A stretch of DNA of 64,000 bases from NCBI RefSeq assembly GCF_037126465.1, contig NC_088203.1, forward strand, positions 56,767,581 to 56,831,580, given 5' to 3'. Both the position numbers and the translations under genes were made by a program. This DNA comes from Ornithodoros turicata (Eukaryota; Arthropoda; Arachnida; Ixodida; Argasidae). The notes beneath the pieces are model-generated. The model was not told the DNA's origin. It did not search any database and saw only the letters and a list, made by a program, of their open reading frames with translations. Position 1 is the first letter of the stretch; each line of letters starts with the position of its first letter. Of this stretch, positions 21,196 to 31,624 are shown in pieces.

Positions 21196-23396
21196 GGCGC
21201 CGTGGCTTAGGTGGTTAAAGCCCCTCTCTAGTAAACACGAGATCGAGGGCTCGATTCCCTCCGGTGCCTACCTGAACCATCCTTCGTGTTATTGTCAGGT
21301 AGATTCTCTTCTCTACGCACGGCGTGGCCTCGTTTTTAGCTCCGCGACATCGCATTGCAATTTGCTTTCCACAGAAAGGCGCCGTGGCTTAGGTGGTTAA
21401 AGCCCCTGTCTAGTAAACACGAGATCGAGGGCTCGATTCCCTCCGGTGCCTACCTGAACCATCCTTCGTGTTATTGTCAGGTAGATTCTCTTCTCTTCGC
21501 ACGGCGTGGCCTCGTTTTTAGCTCCGCGACATCGCATTGCAATTTGCTTTCCACAGAAAGGCGCCGTGGCTTAGGTGGTTAAAGCCCCTGTCTAGTAAAC
21601 ACGAGATCGAGGGCTCGATTCCCTCCGGTGCCTACCTGAACCATCCTTCGTGTTATTGTCAGGTAGATTCTCTTCTCTTCGCACGGCGTGGCCTCGTTTT
21701 TAGCTCCGCGACATCGCATTGCAATTTGCTTTCCACAGAAAGGCGCCGTGGCTTAGGTGGTTAAAGCCCCTGTCTAGTAAACACGAGATCGAGGGCTCGA
21801 TTCCCTCCGGTGCCTACCTGAACCATCCTTCGTGTTATTGTCAGGTAGATTCTCTTCTCTTCGCACGGCGTGGCCTCGTTTTTAGCTCCGCGACATCGCA
21901 TTGCAATTTGCTTTCCACAGACAGGCGCCGTGGCTTAGGTGGTTAAAGCGCCTGTCTAGTAAACACGAGATCGAGGGCTCGATTCCCTCCGGTGCCTACC
22001 TGAACCATCCTTCGTGTTATTGTCAGGTAGATTCTCTTCTCTTCGCACGGCGTGGCCTCGTTTTTAGCTCCGCGACATCGCATTGCAATTTGCTTTCCAC
22101 AGAAAGGCGCCGTGGCTTAGGTGGTTAAAGCCCCTGTCTAGTAAACACGAGATCGAGGGCTCGATTCCCTCCGGTGCCTACCTGAACCATCCTTCGTGTT
22201 ATTGTCAGGTAGATTCTCTTCTCTTCGCACGGCGTGGCCTCGTTTTTAGCTCCGCGACATCGCATTGCAATTTGCTTTCCACAGAAAGGCGCCGTGGCTT
22301 AGGTGGTTAAAGCCCCTGTCTAGTAAACACGAGATCGAGGGCTCGATTCCCTCCGGTGCCTACCTGAACCATCCTTCGTGTTATTGTCAGGTAGATTCTC
22401 TTCTCTTCGCACGGCGTGGCCTCGTATTTAGCTCCGCGACATCGCATTGCAATTTGCTTTCCACAGAAAGGCGCCGTGGCTTAGGTGGTTAAAGCCCCTG
22501 TCTAGTAAACACGAGATCGAGGGCTCGATTCCCTCCGGTGCCTACCTGAACCATCCTTCGTGTTATTGTCAGGTAGATTCTCTTCTCTTCGCACGGCGTG
22601 GCCTCGTTTTTAGCTCCGCGACATCGCATTGCAATTTGCTTTCCACAGAAAGGCGCCGTGGCTTAGGTGGTTAAAGCCCCTGTCTAGTAAACACGAGATC
22701 GAGGGCTCGATTCCCTCCGGTGCCTACCTGAACCATCCTTCGTGTTATTGTCAGGTAGATTCTCTTCTCTTCGCACGGCGTGGCCTCGTTTTTAGCTCCG
22801 CGACATCGCATTGCAATTTGCTTTCCACAGAAAGGCGCCGTGGCTTAGGTGGTTAAAGCCCCTGTCTAGTAAACACGAGATCGAGGGCTCTATTCCCTCC
22901 GGTGCCTACCTGAACCATCCTTCGTGTTATTGTCAGGTAGATTCTCTTCTCTTCGCACGGCGTGGCCTCGTTTTTAGCTCCGCGACATCGCATTGCAATT
23001 TGCTTTCCACAGAAAGGCGCCGTGGCTTAGGTGGTTAAAGCCCCTGTCTAGTAAACACGAGATCGAGGGCTCGATTCCCTCCGGTGCCTACCTGAACCAT
23101 CCTTCGTGTTATTGTCAGGTAGATTCTCTTCTCTTCGCACGGCGTGGCCTCGTTTTTAGCTTCACGACATCGCATTGCAATTTGCTTTCCACAGAAAGGC
23201 GCCGTGGCTTAGGTGGTTAAAGCCCCTGTCTAGTAAACACGAGATCGAGGGCTCGATTCCCTCCGGTGCCTACCTGAACCATCCTTCGTGTTATTGTCAG
23301 GTAGATTCTCTTCTCTACGCACGGCGTGGCCTCGTTTTTAGCTCCGCGACATCGCATTGCAATTTGCTTTTCCTCAAAAAGGCGCCGTGGCTTAGG
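21196..23396 (+). repeat. Homogenised 182-bp tRNA-Thr satellite block (12 units)
   Basis: Twelve units at an exact 182-bp step from 21196 to 23198, then a partial unit 23381-23396 cut by E6. Nearly all share the variants aaagcccctgtctag, acacgagatc and ggctcgattcc, and most share the spacer cttcgcacgg. The last tRNA change makes the B box GGCTCGATTCC instead of GGTTCGANTCC, replacing the conserved first T of TTC. Unit 21924 keeps gcgcctg, and 22834 has ctctattcc. This looks like recent local amplification of a probably inactive unit. Confidence 0.92.
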
Positions 23397-23437
23397 GATT
23401 CTACTTCCGGCTGCGAAGGCATACGGTCGTGGTTAGC

Positions 23438-24544
23438 ATGAGCTCCTCGGGAGCGGTTTCAACGGCTAGGCCTAGCCGGGCTAATACAGTACAGGTAGAA
23501 ACGAAGGATAAACCTGGATATCGTCTCATCATGCCACCATTACCTACAGGCAAGTTTGCTCAGAATACGCTTTTTTTGCACGCAGACCCGAGTGGAAGAC
23601 CTTATAATGTGCACCATTTTGGCGAAGCCCTTGAAGGAAAAGTGACTAAGGAAGATGTGGCGAACTTCGGAGTGTACCAGTACAATCACGTTTGGACCAT
23701 ATGTTTTCACCATGGTGTAGCGAAGGACAAATTATTGGCAGTCGGCGAAATAGAAGTGAAAGGAAGAAAATGCAAAATAATTGATCCTAATGTGAAAGAT
23801 GTCACCGTTAAAGTGCACTGGATACCGAGAAACATTCCGGATGAAGCAGTGATTGGAACCTTATCAGCCTTCGGAATGGTGAAAGAAGTGAACCGGCAAA
23901 AGTGGAGGACTTCATTCTTTGAAGGGGTGGAATCAACAACGCGGGAAGTGATCGTGGAATTGAAGGAAAATGTTTCTGTTGACGACATGCCCCACTTAAC
24001 CTTCGTAGCGGGATGCCAAGTGCTATTAGACATACAGGGACGTGCCCCGCTATGTTTGATATGCAAGCAGGTAGGCCACATTAGAAAGGCTTGCAATACA
24101 CCATGGTGTAAAAAATGTAGGAAATATGGGCATCAGGATGAAGAATGTGTGTCTACGTATGCATCGCGAACCAAACAGAGGGAAGATCCTGCAAGAGAAA
24201 TGCATGTAGAGGACACGAACAGCGACATCCAGATAGATGAAAAAGAAGAGAAGAATGAACAAAGAAATGAATCCAATGGAAACTGAGATATAGCGACAAA
24301 CATGGAAGTAGAGAATGAGAAGCAAGGCTCTGAATTGCAGCGTGACGACCAGCAACCAACGAGAAGATGGGTTAGTGGACTATTACAAGCAAGGAGTGTT
24401 TCTGCCGGTAATGAAAATGAACAACGTGGATCTACGTCCTGTGCGAAACTACTCAAGTAGGCCGATTTCAACGTAACTTCTCTCCTTACACCACAAGAAA
24501 TCGGAGTGTCGTGTTTGGATAATGTGCCTTTTGGAAATATATAG
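23438..24544 (+). pseudogene. E6 ORF1: CCHC protein with a stop at 24284 and a later frameshift
   Basis: ATG 23438 (MSSSGAVSTARPSR). The conserved body is intact, with zinc knuckles at about residues 206-219 (CLICKQVGHIRKAC) and then CKKCRKYGHQDEEC. TGA at 24284-24286 ends the frame at 283 aa, but the same frame stays open to 24460. The shared C-terminal motif (IGVSCLDNVPF) appears in a different frame just before a TAG at 24542-24544. So the tail has a nonsense codon and a frameshift. Confidence 0.82.
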
Positions 24545-26885
24545 CAGCGGTGCGTTCCTCCTTCAACCTCATAGCAGCTGAAAACACGTTAAATATGCAC
24601 CACTTCAATTTTTGCAGACACACCATTGCATGAAAGAAAAAAACTATTACTGTGGCTACTTTAAACATAAGAGGTCTGAATTCACGGAAAAAGCAATATC
24701 AGCTGAAGCGTTATCTGGAAAATTTCCCAAACCTAGATCTGATAGCGATACAGGAGACAAAAATAAGTTCTCAAGAAACCACTGAAGATTTAATCACCAA
24801 CGTGTTTCAACAGAGCTATGATGTTGTCGTCAGCCATGCAGATGGATACTCGGCGGGAACATTATTATGTTTAAATAAGAGAGAAGATATGATACCGCTG
24901 CAATATGCAACTGATGATCAAGGCAGGGCAGTTCGTCTCGATGTCCTCATAGATAACGACCTGTGACGGTTTATTGCTGTGTATGCACCTAATGAAGCTC
25001 AAGAAAGAGACGCTTTCTTCGAATCGCTGACAAAGATTATAACAGAAGTTGATAACACAGTGCTCGTGGGTGACTTCAACTGCACCTTGAAAGATAACGA
25101 CAGAAGTAAGGTAAAAGGTACAACTGATAAAGGTACAGAAGCTTTACGAAGCATAATACGAAACTCAGGCATGATAGACGCATTTGAATATGCAGCGCCA
25201 AAGACACAGAGATTTACTCATTTCCAAAAGAGTGCCCATGCCAGGTTAGATAGTGTGTATGTTACGGCGTCAAGTACGAAGAAAGTCTACAAATACCGGG
25301 TGGAACCAGTGTACTTCAGTGATCATAGTCTCGTGGAAGTTACATTGGGAAAATCCGAGCCTTTAGAATCATACAAGCAAAGATTGGTGCTTTGGAAATT
25401 TAATGTGAAATTGTTGGAAGACCAGAAATTTGTGGATGATGTCAAGAAGGAAATCGCAAAGATCATACCAGGCAGTGGAACCCAGATTTTATTCTGGGAA
25501 CAATTCAAGCAGCGAATACGATTCCTTGCTATCGAGAGAAGCAGCATAATAGCGTACCAAGCAAGATGGCGTGAAGACGAATTAAAGAAAAAACTGCACA
25601 GTGTCACGTTATTGGAATCGGAAAGTCCAGGAAGATACTATAAAGAAATGGAAGATATAAAATACGAGCTTGAATTGATAAATCACTCCAAATATGAAGG
25701 CGCAAAAATTAGGGCAAGATCACAGCAATTTCTTCCAGATGAGCTACCTGGTAAACGGCATTTCACTCAAGAAATGCAATATGCGAAGAAGAAAGTTATA
25801 CAAGAAATCCAGCATGAAAGAAAAATAATCAGTGAACAGACAGAAATACACAGATGCTTCGAAGAATATGATGAAGAATTAATAGGTAAAGAAAGAAGAG
25901 CGAAACTGACGGACTGTGAAAACCAATGGAAGTTGACGCAGCTAACAATGGAAGACCAATAAATGTTAGACCAGCCATTACAACTACAAGAGATAAGAGT
26001 GGCAATGACATCATTGGGAAAGAACAAGACACCGGGACCTGACGGACTAGGGGCCGAATTCTATCAAAAGTTTGCCGATTTGTTATCACCGGTGTTATTA
26101 GAAGTATATCGGGAAGCCGAAAGAGAAGGATTGCTACCTGGATCGTTTCGACGATCACACACCGTCCTAATACTGCAGAAAAAGGTAGAAGGAAGAATAC
26201 CATGTGTCGCAGACTACAGGCCTATCACACTCAGCAATGTAGATTATAAACTGTATGCCAAAGTCCTCGCAGCTAGGCTGCAGAAAGTCATGGGAACCCT
26301 CGTTGCAAATCATCAGACCTGTGCCATCAGGGGTAGAAGCATCCAAACGAACATTCATGTACTCCGTACTGTAATTGATGTATGCAGGCAAGAAGGTGAT
26401 CAGGCGGCAGTCATTGAGGCCGACTTATCGAACGCCTTTGACCGTGTGAGTCATGATTTCTTATTTTCCACTCTCCAGCAGATGAATGTCGGAAAGGTGT
26501 TCATGGAACGTCTTCGTCTCTGTTACAACGCGGTGACGACGAAACTAGTAATTAATAATAAGTGCACACGTGCAATCCAACTGAAATCATCGGTACGACA
26601 GGGGTGCCCATTATCCCCACTACTCTTCGACCTCTATATAGAACCACTGTGCCAAAGTGTTTTAAGCAACATGGATATAAGAGGCTATCACCTGGGTGAC
26701 AGCATAGTGAAGGTCTTGGCTTACGCTGATGACCTGACGTTTGTGGTTGCGGACAAAAAGAGTGTTGCGGGAGTGCTGAAGGAAATTGAAGAATTCTGTA
26801 AGTTGTCGGGTGCCAAGCTTAATAAGGAAAAATCAGTTAGTATATGGGCTGGACAATGGGGCTCTACACCAGCGATGTATGAGGG

Positions 26886-29326
26886 TGTCGCGACGTGAAG
26901 AAAAATCGTACCGGGCGCGCCGAAGCGGGCCACCCAAGTGTCGAGGAAAACGCGCACCATCGTGTCAGCAGTTATGTCGGCGATGGGAATGGCTTCTGGC
27001 CAGCGGGTGAAGCGGTCAATGCAGGTGAAAAGGTAGGCTTTGCCGGCAGATGGGGGAAGGGGACCCACCAGGTCCAGATGAACATGACGGAAACGAGCAT
27101 CGGGTGTAGGAAACGGTGATTGAGGCGAAAGTGTGTGGCGCTGAACTCTTGAGCGCTGACAGGCCAAACATAGGCGGGCCTAATCGCGGACGTCTCGGTT
27201 CAGCGAGGGCCAGACAAAGCGAGCCGCAATGAGCTTTTGAGTGGCCTTGATTCCTGGGTGGTGCAGGGAGTGAAAAACGTCGAAGATATGTCGTCGAAAA
27301 TCTTGCGGAATGAGGGGGCGTGGGCTGCCGGTGGAAACGTCGCATAGCAAATGATAAGGCGTTCCAGGGAAGGGAATTTTGTGGATGGACAGAGATTGTG
27401 GGCAGGCAATGAGGTCTTGGATGGCGGCATCGTGGTCTTGAGCTTGCGCAATTGAAGCGTAGTCGACAGTGGTCGGGAACGTGAGGGCGGAAATCCGTGC
27501 CCGTGAGAGAGCGTCCGCTGCGACGTTGCTGGTGCCAGGGAGGTGTCGAATATCTGTGGTGAATTCGGAGATGTACGCGAGATGGCGCAACTCCCGAGGC
27601 GAATGAGATGAGGAACCGGATGAGATGGCGTACGTAAGGGGCTTGTGGTCGGTGTAGACTGTGAAATTGCGTCCTTCGAGAAAGTGGTGGAAGTGCTTGA
27701 TGGCGAGATATGTGGCAAGCAATTCACGGCCAAACGTACTATACCGGGCCTCCGCCTGCTTCAGAGGCTTTGAAAAGAAGGCGAGTGGCTGAAGCTGTTC
27801 GTCGGGGGTGACTTGATGGAGGGCACCACCAACAGCTTCAGAAGACGCGTCGACGGTAAGGATGATAGGGGCGTCAGGAATCGGGTGAGCGATGAGCGTA
27901 GCCTCGGCCGGGGCACGCTTGATGCTGTGGAAGGCTGTTTCGGCGGCAGTAGTCCACGCGAGCGGTTTGGAAGGTCCACCGGGCCCAGAAAGGAGGGAGC
28001 AGAGCGGGTGGATCAGCTGGGCACAATGGGGGACGAAACGGCGGTAAAAATTTATGAGTCCTAAAAATTCTCGGACCTTGCGTCTGGTGGCAGGACGCGG
28101 AAAATTGTCGATGGCTTCTACTTTGCGGCGGAGTGGGGTGATTCCTGCGGCGTCTATGCGATGGCCAAGAAACTCGATGGTAGAGACGCCCAGTTCACAT
28201 TTTGCGGGGTTGACGACGACACCATACTCTCGTAAACGCTGGAAAAGCTGCCGGAGGTGACCTTCGTGCTCGGCGGGGCTGGAGCTAGCCACCAGGATGT
28301 CGTCGAGGTAGCAGAAGCAAAAGTGGAGGCCGCGTCAATAAATCTTTGAAAAGTCTGCGCCGCATTTCGCAAGCCGAAAGGCATCCGGATGTACTCGAAT
28401 AATCCGAACGGGGTCGTGATGGCAGTTTTTGGTATGTCGGCGGGCTCCACAGGAATTTGATGGTATGCCTTTATGATATCAATTTTGGAGAAGGTAGTGG
28501 CTCTATGAAGGCGGGCGGCGAAGTCATCAATATGTGGCAATAGGTAGCGGTCGGGAATGGTCACAGCGTTGAGAGAGCGATAGTCCCCGATTGGGCGCCA
28601 GTCCCCTGGGTCTTTTTTGGGAACCATATGAAGCACAGACGCCCAGGGGCTGCTAGTGGGACGAATGTAGCCAAGCGCGAGAAGATGGTCAAATTCGCGT
28701 CGGGCGATGGCGAGACGCTCAGGTGGAAGGCGTCGCGGCTTGGCATGCACAGGGGGGCCCTTGGTAAGAATGTGGTGCGTGGTGGAGTGACGAGGTGGAG
28801 TGTCCGTTGGAGGCAACCGGTTGACATCGGGGTATTCGTCAAGAAGGGCGCGAAATTGCTCCGGAGGTGACGGGCGGGCAATGACAGGGCTGATCGGTGC
28901 ATGTAAGGCACGTACTCCGTGGACAAACAGACCGGTACTGTTGTCGTGGAGCTTCCTTCTTTTGATGTCGACCAGCAAATCAAAATGGCGTAGAAAGTCG
29001 GCGCCCAAGATGGCATCGGAAACGTCTGCGATGATGAAAACCCATTGGAAGCTGCGTCGTAATCCAAGGTTCAATGTAAGTGAACGTTCGCCGAAACACT
29101 TGATGGGGGATGAGTTGACGGCGCGCAGGGAATGAGGGGAGGAACTATGGCGATCGGAGGGAAGTGGTGGGATGATGCTCACTTCAGCGCCAGTGTCGAC
29201 GAGGAAGCGAAGATGATTGATGGAGTCGATGACGTAAAAGAGGCGGTTGCCGTTGCCTCCATCAGCATCTGCCGCCATCAGGTGCTGGGGGAAACGTTTT
29301 CCGCAAACGAGCATGGAGGTTTGCAC
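26886..29326 (-). pseudogene. gypsy-like pol: protease, RT, RNase H and truncated integrase
   Basis: Minus strand, in order: retropepsin [15 protein letters not shown] from RRLPPERL through [23 protein letters not shown] and YLDDILVAS (about 28299-28310); RNase H with LTVDASSEAVGGALHQ and YTDHKPLTY; integrase HHCC region ([17 protein letters not shown]) and the first core Asp (HLDLVGPLP). A frameshift near 28335 separates the two RT parts. A TAG at 27180-27182 stands where relatives have Trp. The integrase core ends at ARFGAP, so later catalytic residues are missing. Inactive. Confidence 0.85.
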
Positions 29327-29670
29327 TGGCGGGCGTGCGCACCAAAGGTGCGGTGATACCAGCAGAAGGGCGATGGCGGACTCTGTGCTGGTGACGGCGA
29401 GCGGTATCGACGTGGTGAGTAATGGCGAGTGCGGGATTGACGGCCACGAAAGCGAAAGGGAGATGGTGAGCGGTGACGTGTCGTGGTTGCGTTTACCACA
29501 AGGGTAGTCAGGCCGGTCACCAAGTCAGTCAGACGATTTACGCTGCACTGCAGGCTGTTGACTGTCGCCGTGAGGTCTGTGGCGATAGGCTGATAGGTCG
29601 GGTCTTCATGGGTAACGGCCGCGGCCGAAGTACCAGGCGAAGTGTTGGTGCCAGATCGAAGGGTAGGCAT
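29278..29670 (-). pseudogene. gypsy-like gag fragment with zinc-knuckle-like end
   Basis: A 130-codon frame starting MPTLRSGTNTSP on the minus strand. It is short for a gag. It ends near [18 protein letters not shown], a Cys/His motif I associate with the gag end of arthropod gypsy elements. It overlaps the start of the pol frame by about 50 bp in another frame, consistent with a gag-pol shift. The middle of gag is probably deleted. Function by family: RNA packaging. Confidence 0.6.
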
Positions 29671-30199
29671 GCCTGGGTCGTCTGGATGCCGTATGTCGTA
29701 TGGATGAAGAAAAGAGTCGAAGACAGGCAGCAGGAAGAATAGCCAGTTTACTGGGCAAGAGCGCGACTACAATGAACGCGGGTGAAGATGATGCGTGCCG
29801 ACGAGCTTGGCTGGTCACGAGGGCGTGGCCTAGCATCGTCGTCAGCTACAAGGGTATAAGGTGGCAGTGTAATTCGACTGTATACTTAGGTATCCCCCTG
29901 CAGGAAACCAGAAACACTAATGGGATGTGGACAGAACTGTGTAAAAAGGTGCAAATTCGTGCAAACATGTGCAAAGGGAGAGAGCTGTCCATCTTCCAAA
30001 GGGCAAGTGTCTGCAATGTGTTCCTTGTTGCAAAAGTTGTCTACCTGTTACAAGTGATGCAGTGTTCGAGGAGCAAAATTCAACAACTTCACCGTGCGTT
30101 TGCAACATTGATATGGAAATCAAACTTCGAGGCAATGCGAAGGAACAACTTGTTCAAAGCAATACGTGATGGGGGAGTGGCTTGAACAATTCTGCGGCT

Positions 30200-30225
30200 G
30201 TGTTGCTCCAAGTCGGAGTCCACAC
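30200..30225 (+). other. Hairpin at the E6 3' end
   Basis: CTCC aagtc GGAG with an outer GTGT/ACAC stem across a small internal loop. It is the counterpart of the E8 hairpin at 40552-40575. Confidence 0.4.
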
Positions 30226-30292
30226 TTTTAAATGCAAGTGTTTTTAATCTGATGTCAAGTTAAAATGTATCAAAATAAAAACGGTTAAAAAA

Positions 30293-31624
30293 GCGCCGTT
30301 GCTTAGGTGGTTAAAGCGCCTGTCTAGTAAACAGAAGATCGAGGGTTCGACTCCCTCCGGTGCCTGCCTGTCCCATCTTTTGTGTGATTCTGTTATAGTC
30401 AGGTAGATTCTCTTGTCTACACCCTGGTTGGGATCGTTTTTAGCCCCGCGACATCACAGTGCAGTTTGCTTTCCACAGAAAGGCGTTGTGGCTTAGGTGG
30501 TTAAAACGCTTGTCTAGTAAACAGGAGATCGAGGGTTCGACTCCATTTGGTGTTTACGTGTCCCATCTTTCGTGCGATTGTGTTATTGTCAGGTAGATTC
30601 TCTTGTCTATGCACGCCGTGGCCTCGTTTTTAGCTCCGCGACATCGCATTGCAATTTGCTTTCCACAGAAAGGCGCCGTGGCTTAGGTGGTTTAAAGCGC
30701 GTGTCTAGTAAACAGGAGATCGAGGGTTCGACTCCCTGCGGTGCCTACCTGTCCCGTCTTTTGTGTTATTGTCAGGTAGATTCTCTTCTCTACGCACCGC
30801 GTGGCCTCGTTTTTCGCTCCGCGACATCGCAATTGCAATTTGCTTTTGCACAAAAGGCGCCGTGGCTTAGGTGGTTAAAGCGCCTGTCTAGTAAACAGGA
30901 GATCGAGGGTTCGACTCCCTCCGGTGCCTACTTGTTCCATCTTTTGTGTTTTTGTCAGGTAGATTCTCTTCTCTACGCACCGCGTGGCCTCGTTTTTAGC
31001 TCCGCGACATCGCATTGCAATTAGCTTTTTCACAAAAAGGCGCCGTGGCTTAGGTGGTTAAAGCGCCTGTCTAGTAAACAGGAGATCGAGGGTTCGACTC
31101 CCTCTGGTGTCTACCTGTCCCGTCTTTCGTGTGATTGTGTTACTGTCAGGTAGATTCTTTTGTCTACGCACCGCGTGGCCTCGTTTTTAGCTCCGCGACA
31201 TCGCATTGCAATTCGCTTTCCACAGAACGGCGCCGTGGCTTAGGTGGTTAAAGCGCCTGTCTAGTAAAAAGGAGATCGAGGGTCCGACTCCCTCCGGTGC
31301 CTACCTGCCCCATCTTTTGTGTTATTGTCAGGTAGATTCTCTTCTCTACGCACCGCGTGGCCTCGTTTTTAGCTCCGCGACATCGCATTGCAATTTGCTT
31401 TTCCACAAACCGGCGCCGTGGTTTAGGTGGTTAAAGCGCCTCTCTAGTAAACAGGAGATCGAGGGTTCGACTCCCTCCGGTGCCTACCTGTCCCACCTTT
31501 TGTGTGATTGTGTTATAGTCAGGTAGATTCTCTTGTCTGCACCCTGGTTGGGATCGTTTTAAGCTCCCCCACATCGCAGTGCAGTTTGCTTTCCACAGAA
31601 AGGCGCTGTGGCTTAGGTGGTTAA
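30293..31624 (+). repeat. tRNA-Thr satellite after E6, 183- and 190-bp units mixed
   Basis: Units start at 30292, 30482, 30672 (one extra T in the D loop), 30856, 31039, 31229, 31412 and 31602. Spacing is 183-184 or 190 bp; the longer spacers carry an extra tgattgtg-like segment after the tRNA. All are AGT. The last unit is split at its TTAA (31621-31624) by the element at 31625-35816. Confidence 0.9.
30856..30929 (+). tRNA. tRNA-Thr(AGT), fully paired unit
   Basis: A 74-nt cloverleaf with acceptor GGCGCCG/CGGTGCC (one G-U), anticodon stem CCTGT/ACAGG, loop CTAGTAA, T stem GAGGG/CCCTC, all paired. The A box TGGCTTAGGTGG and B box GGTTCGACTCC are canonical, and a TTTT Pol III stop lies about a dozen bases downstream. 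This is among the units most likely to be transcribed, but array context means it may be a satellite copy only. Confidence 0.7.

Larger units (their letters stand above)
26886..29850 (-). mobile_element. Ty3/gypsy-like retroelement remnant nested in E6
   Basis: Inserted in E6 ORF2 with a 4-bp duplication aggg (26882-26885 and 29851-29854). On the minus strand it runs from TGTAGCTG to GCGACA, so the ends have the TG..CA form of LTR elements. It encodes gag-like, protease, RT, RNase H and part of integrase. No pair of long terminal repeats was found, and the integrase stops at its first third, so both LTRs appear lost or reduced. The termini may be the outer edges of deleted LTRs. Confidence 0.75.
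24630..30184 (+). pseudogene. E6 ORF2: endonuclease-RT split by stops, a nested insertion and a deletion
   Basis: The start is probably ATG 24630, out of frame by an indel in an A run; the recognisable frame begins ITVATLNIRGL. Stops: TGA 24964 (where relatives have Trp) and TAA 25960. The endonuclease shows AIQETK, VGDFNCTL and FSDHSLV; ARLDSVYV carries Ser where others have Arg. RT motifs: [47 protein letters not shown]. The frame stops at 26885 where the gypsy-like element enters, resumes at 29851 (IRWQCNSTVYLGIPL) and is truncated at about 30181 by the deletion. Not functional. Confidence 0.88.
23397..30292 (+). mobile_element. E6: full-length group A LINE, interrupted by a gypsy-like insertion and internally deleted
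   Basis: Starts gattctACTTCCGG after tRNA nt 16 and ends aaaataaaaacggttaaaa before gcgccgttgc at 30293. Apart from the nested insertion at 26886-29850 it carries ORF1, most of ORF2 and a 3' end. About 0.7 kb of ORF2 between the codons for GGV and the extreme C-terminus is missing at about 30181. It is closely related to E8 ([17 protein letters not shown] in E6, [17 protein letters not shown] in E8). Confidence 0.9.

Noticed and set aside
20467..23396. CRISPR array
   Set aside because: Units are 182 bp, wholly repeated (no unique spacers), tRNA-derived and eukaryotic in context.
20256..23441. Series of 75-136-codon frames beginning MQFAFHRKAPWLRWLK
   Set aside because: They start at a chance ATG in the reverse-read spacer (gcattgcaatttgc) of each unit and repeat with the array. 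No independent evidence for translation.
26895..29507. Plus-strand frames across the nested gypsy-like region
   Set aside because: They are antisense shadows of the minus-strand gag-pol, which has clear protease, RT, RNase H and integrase motifs.
30293..31624. tRNA-derived SINE copies
   Set aside because: Units are head-to-tail with constant spacing, without poly(A) or a SINE tail between them and without flanking duplications, so a satellite of tRNA units fits better.
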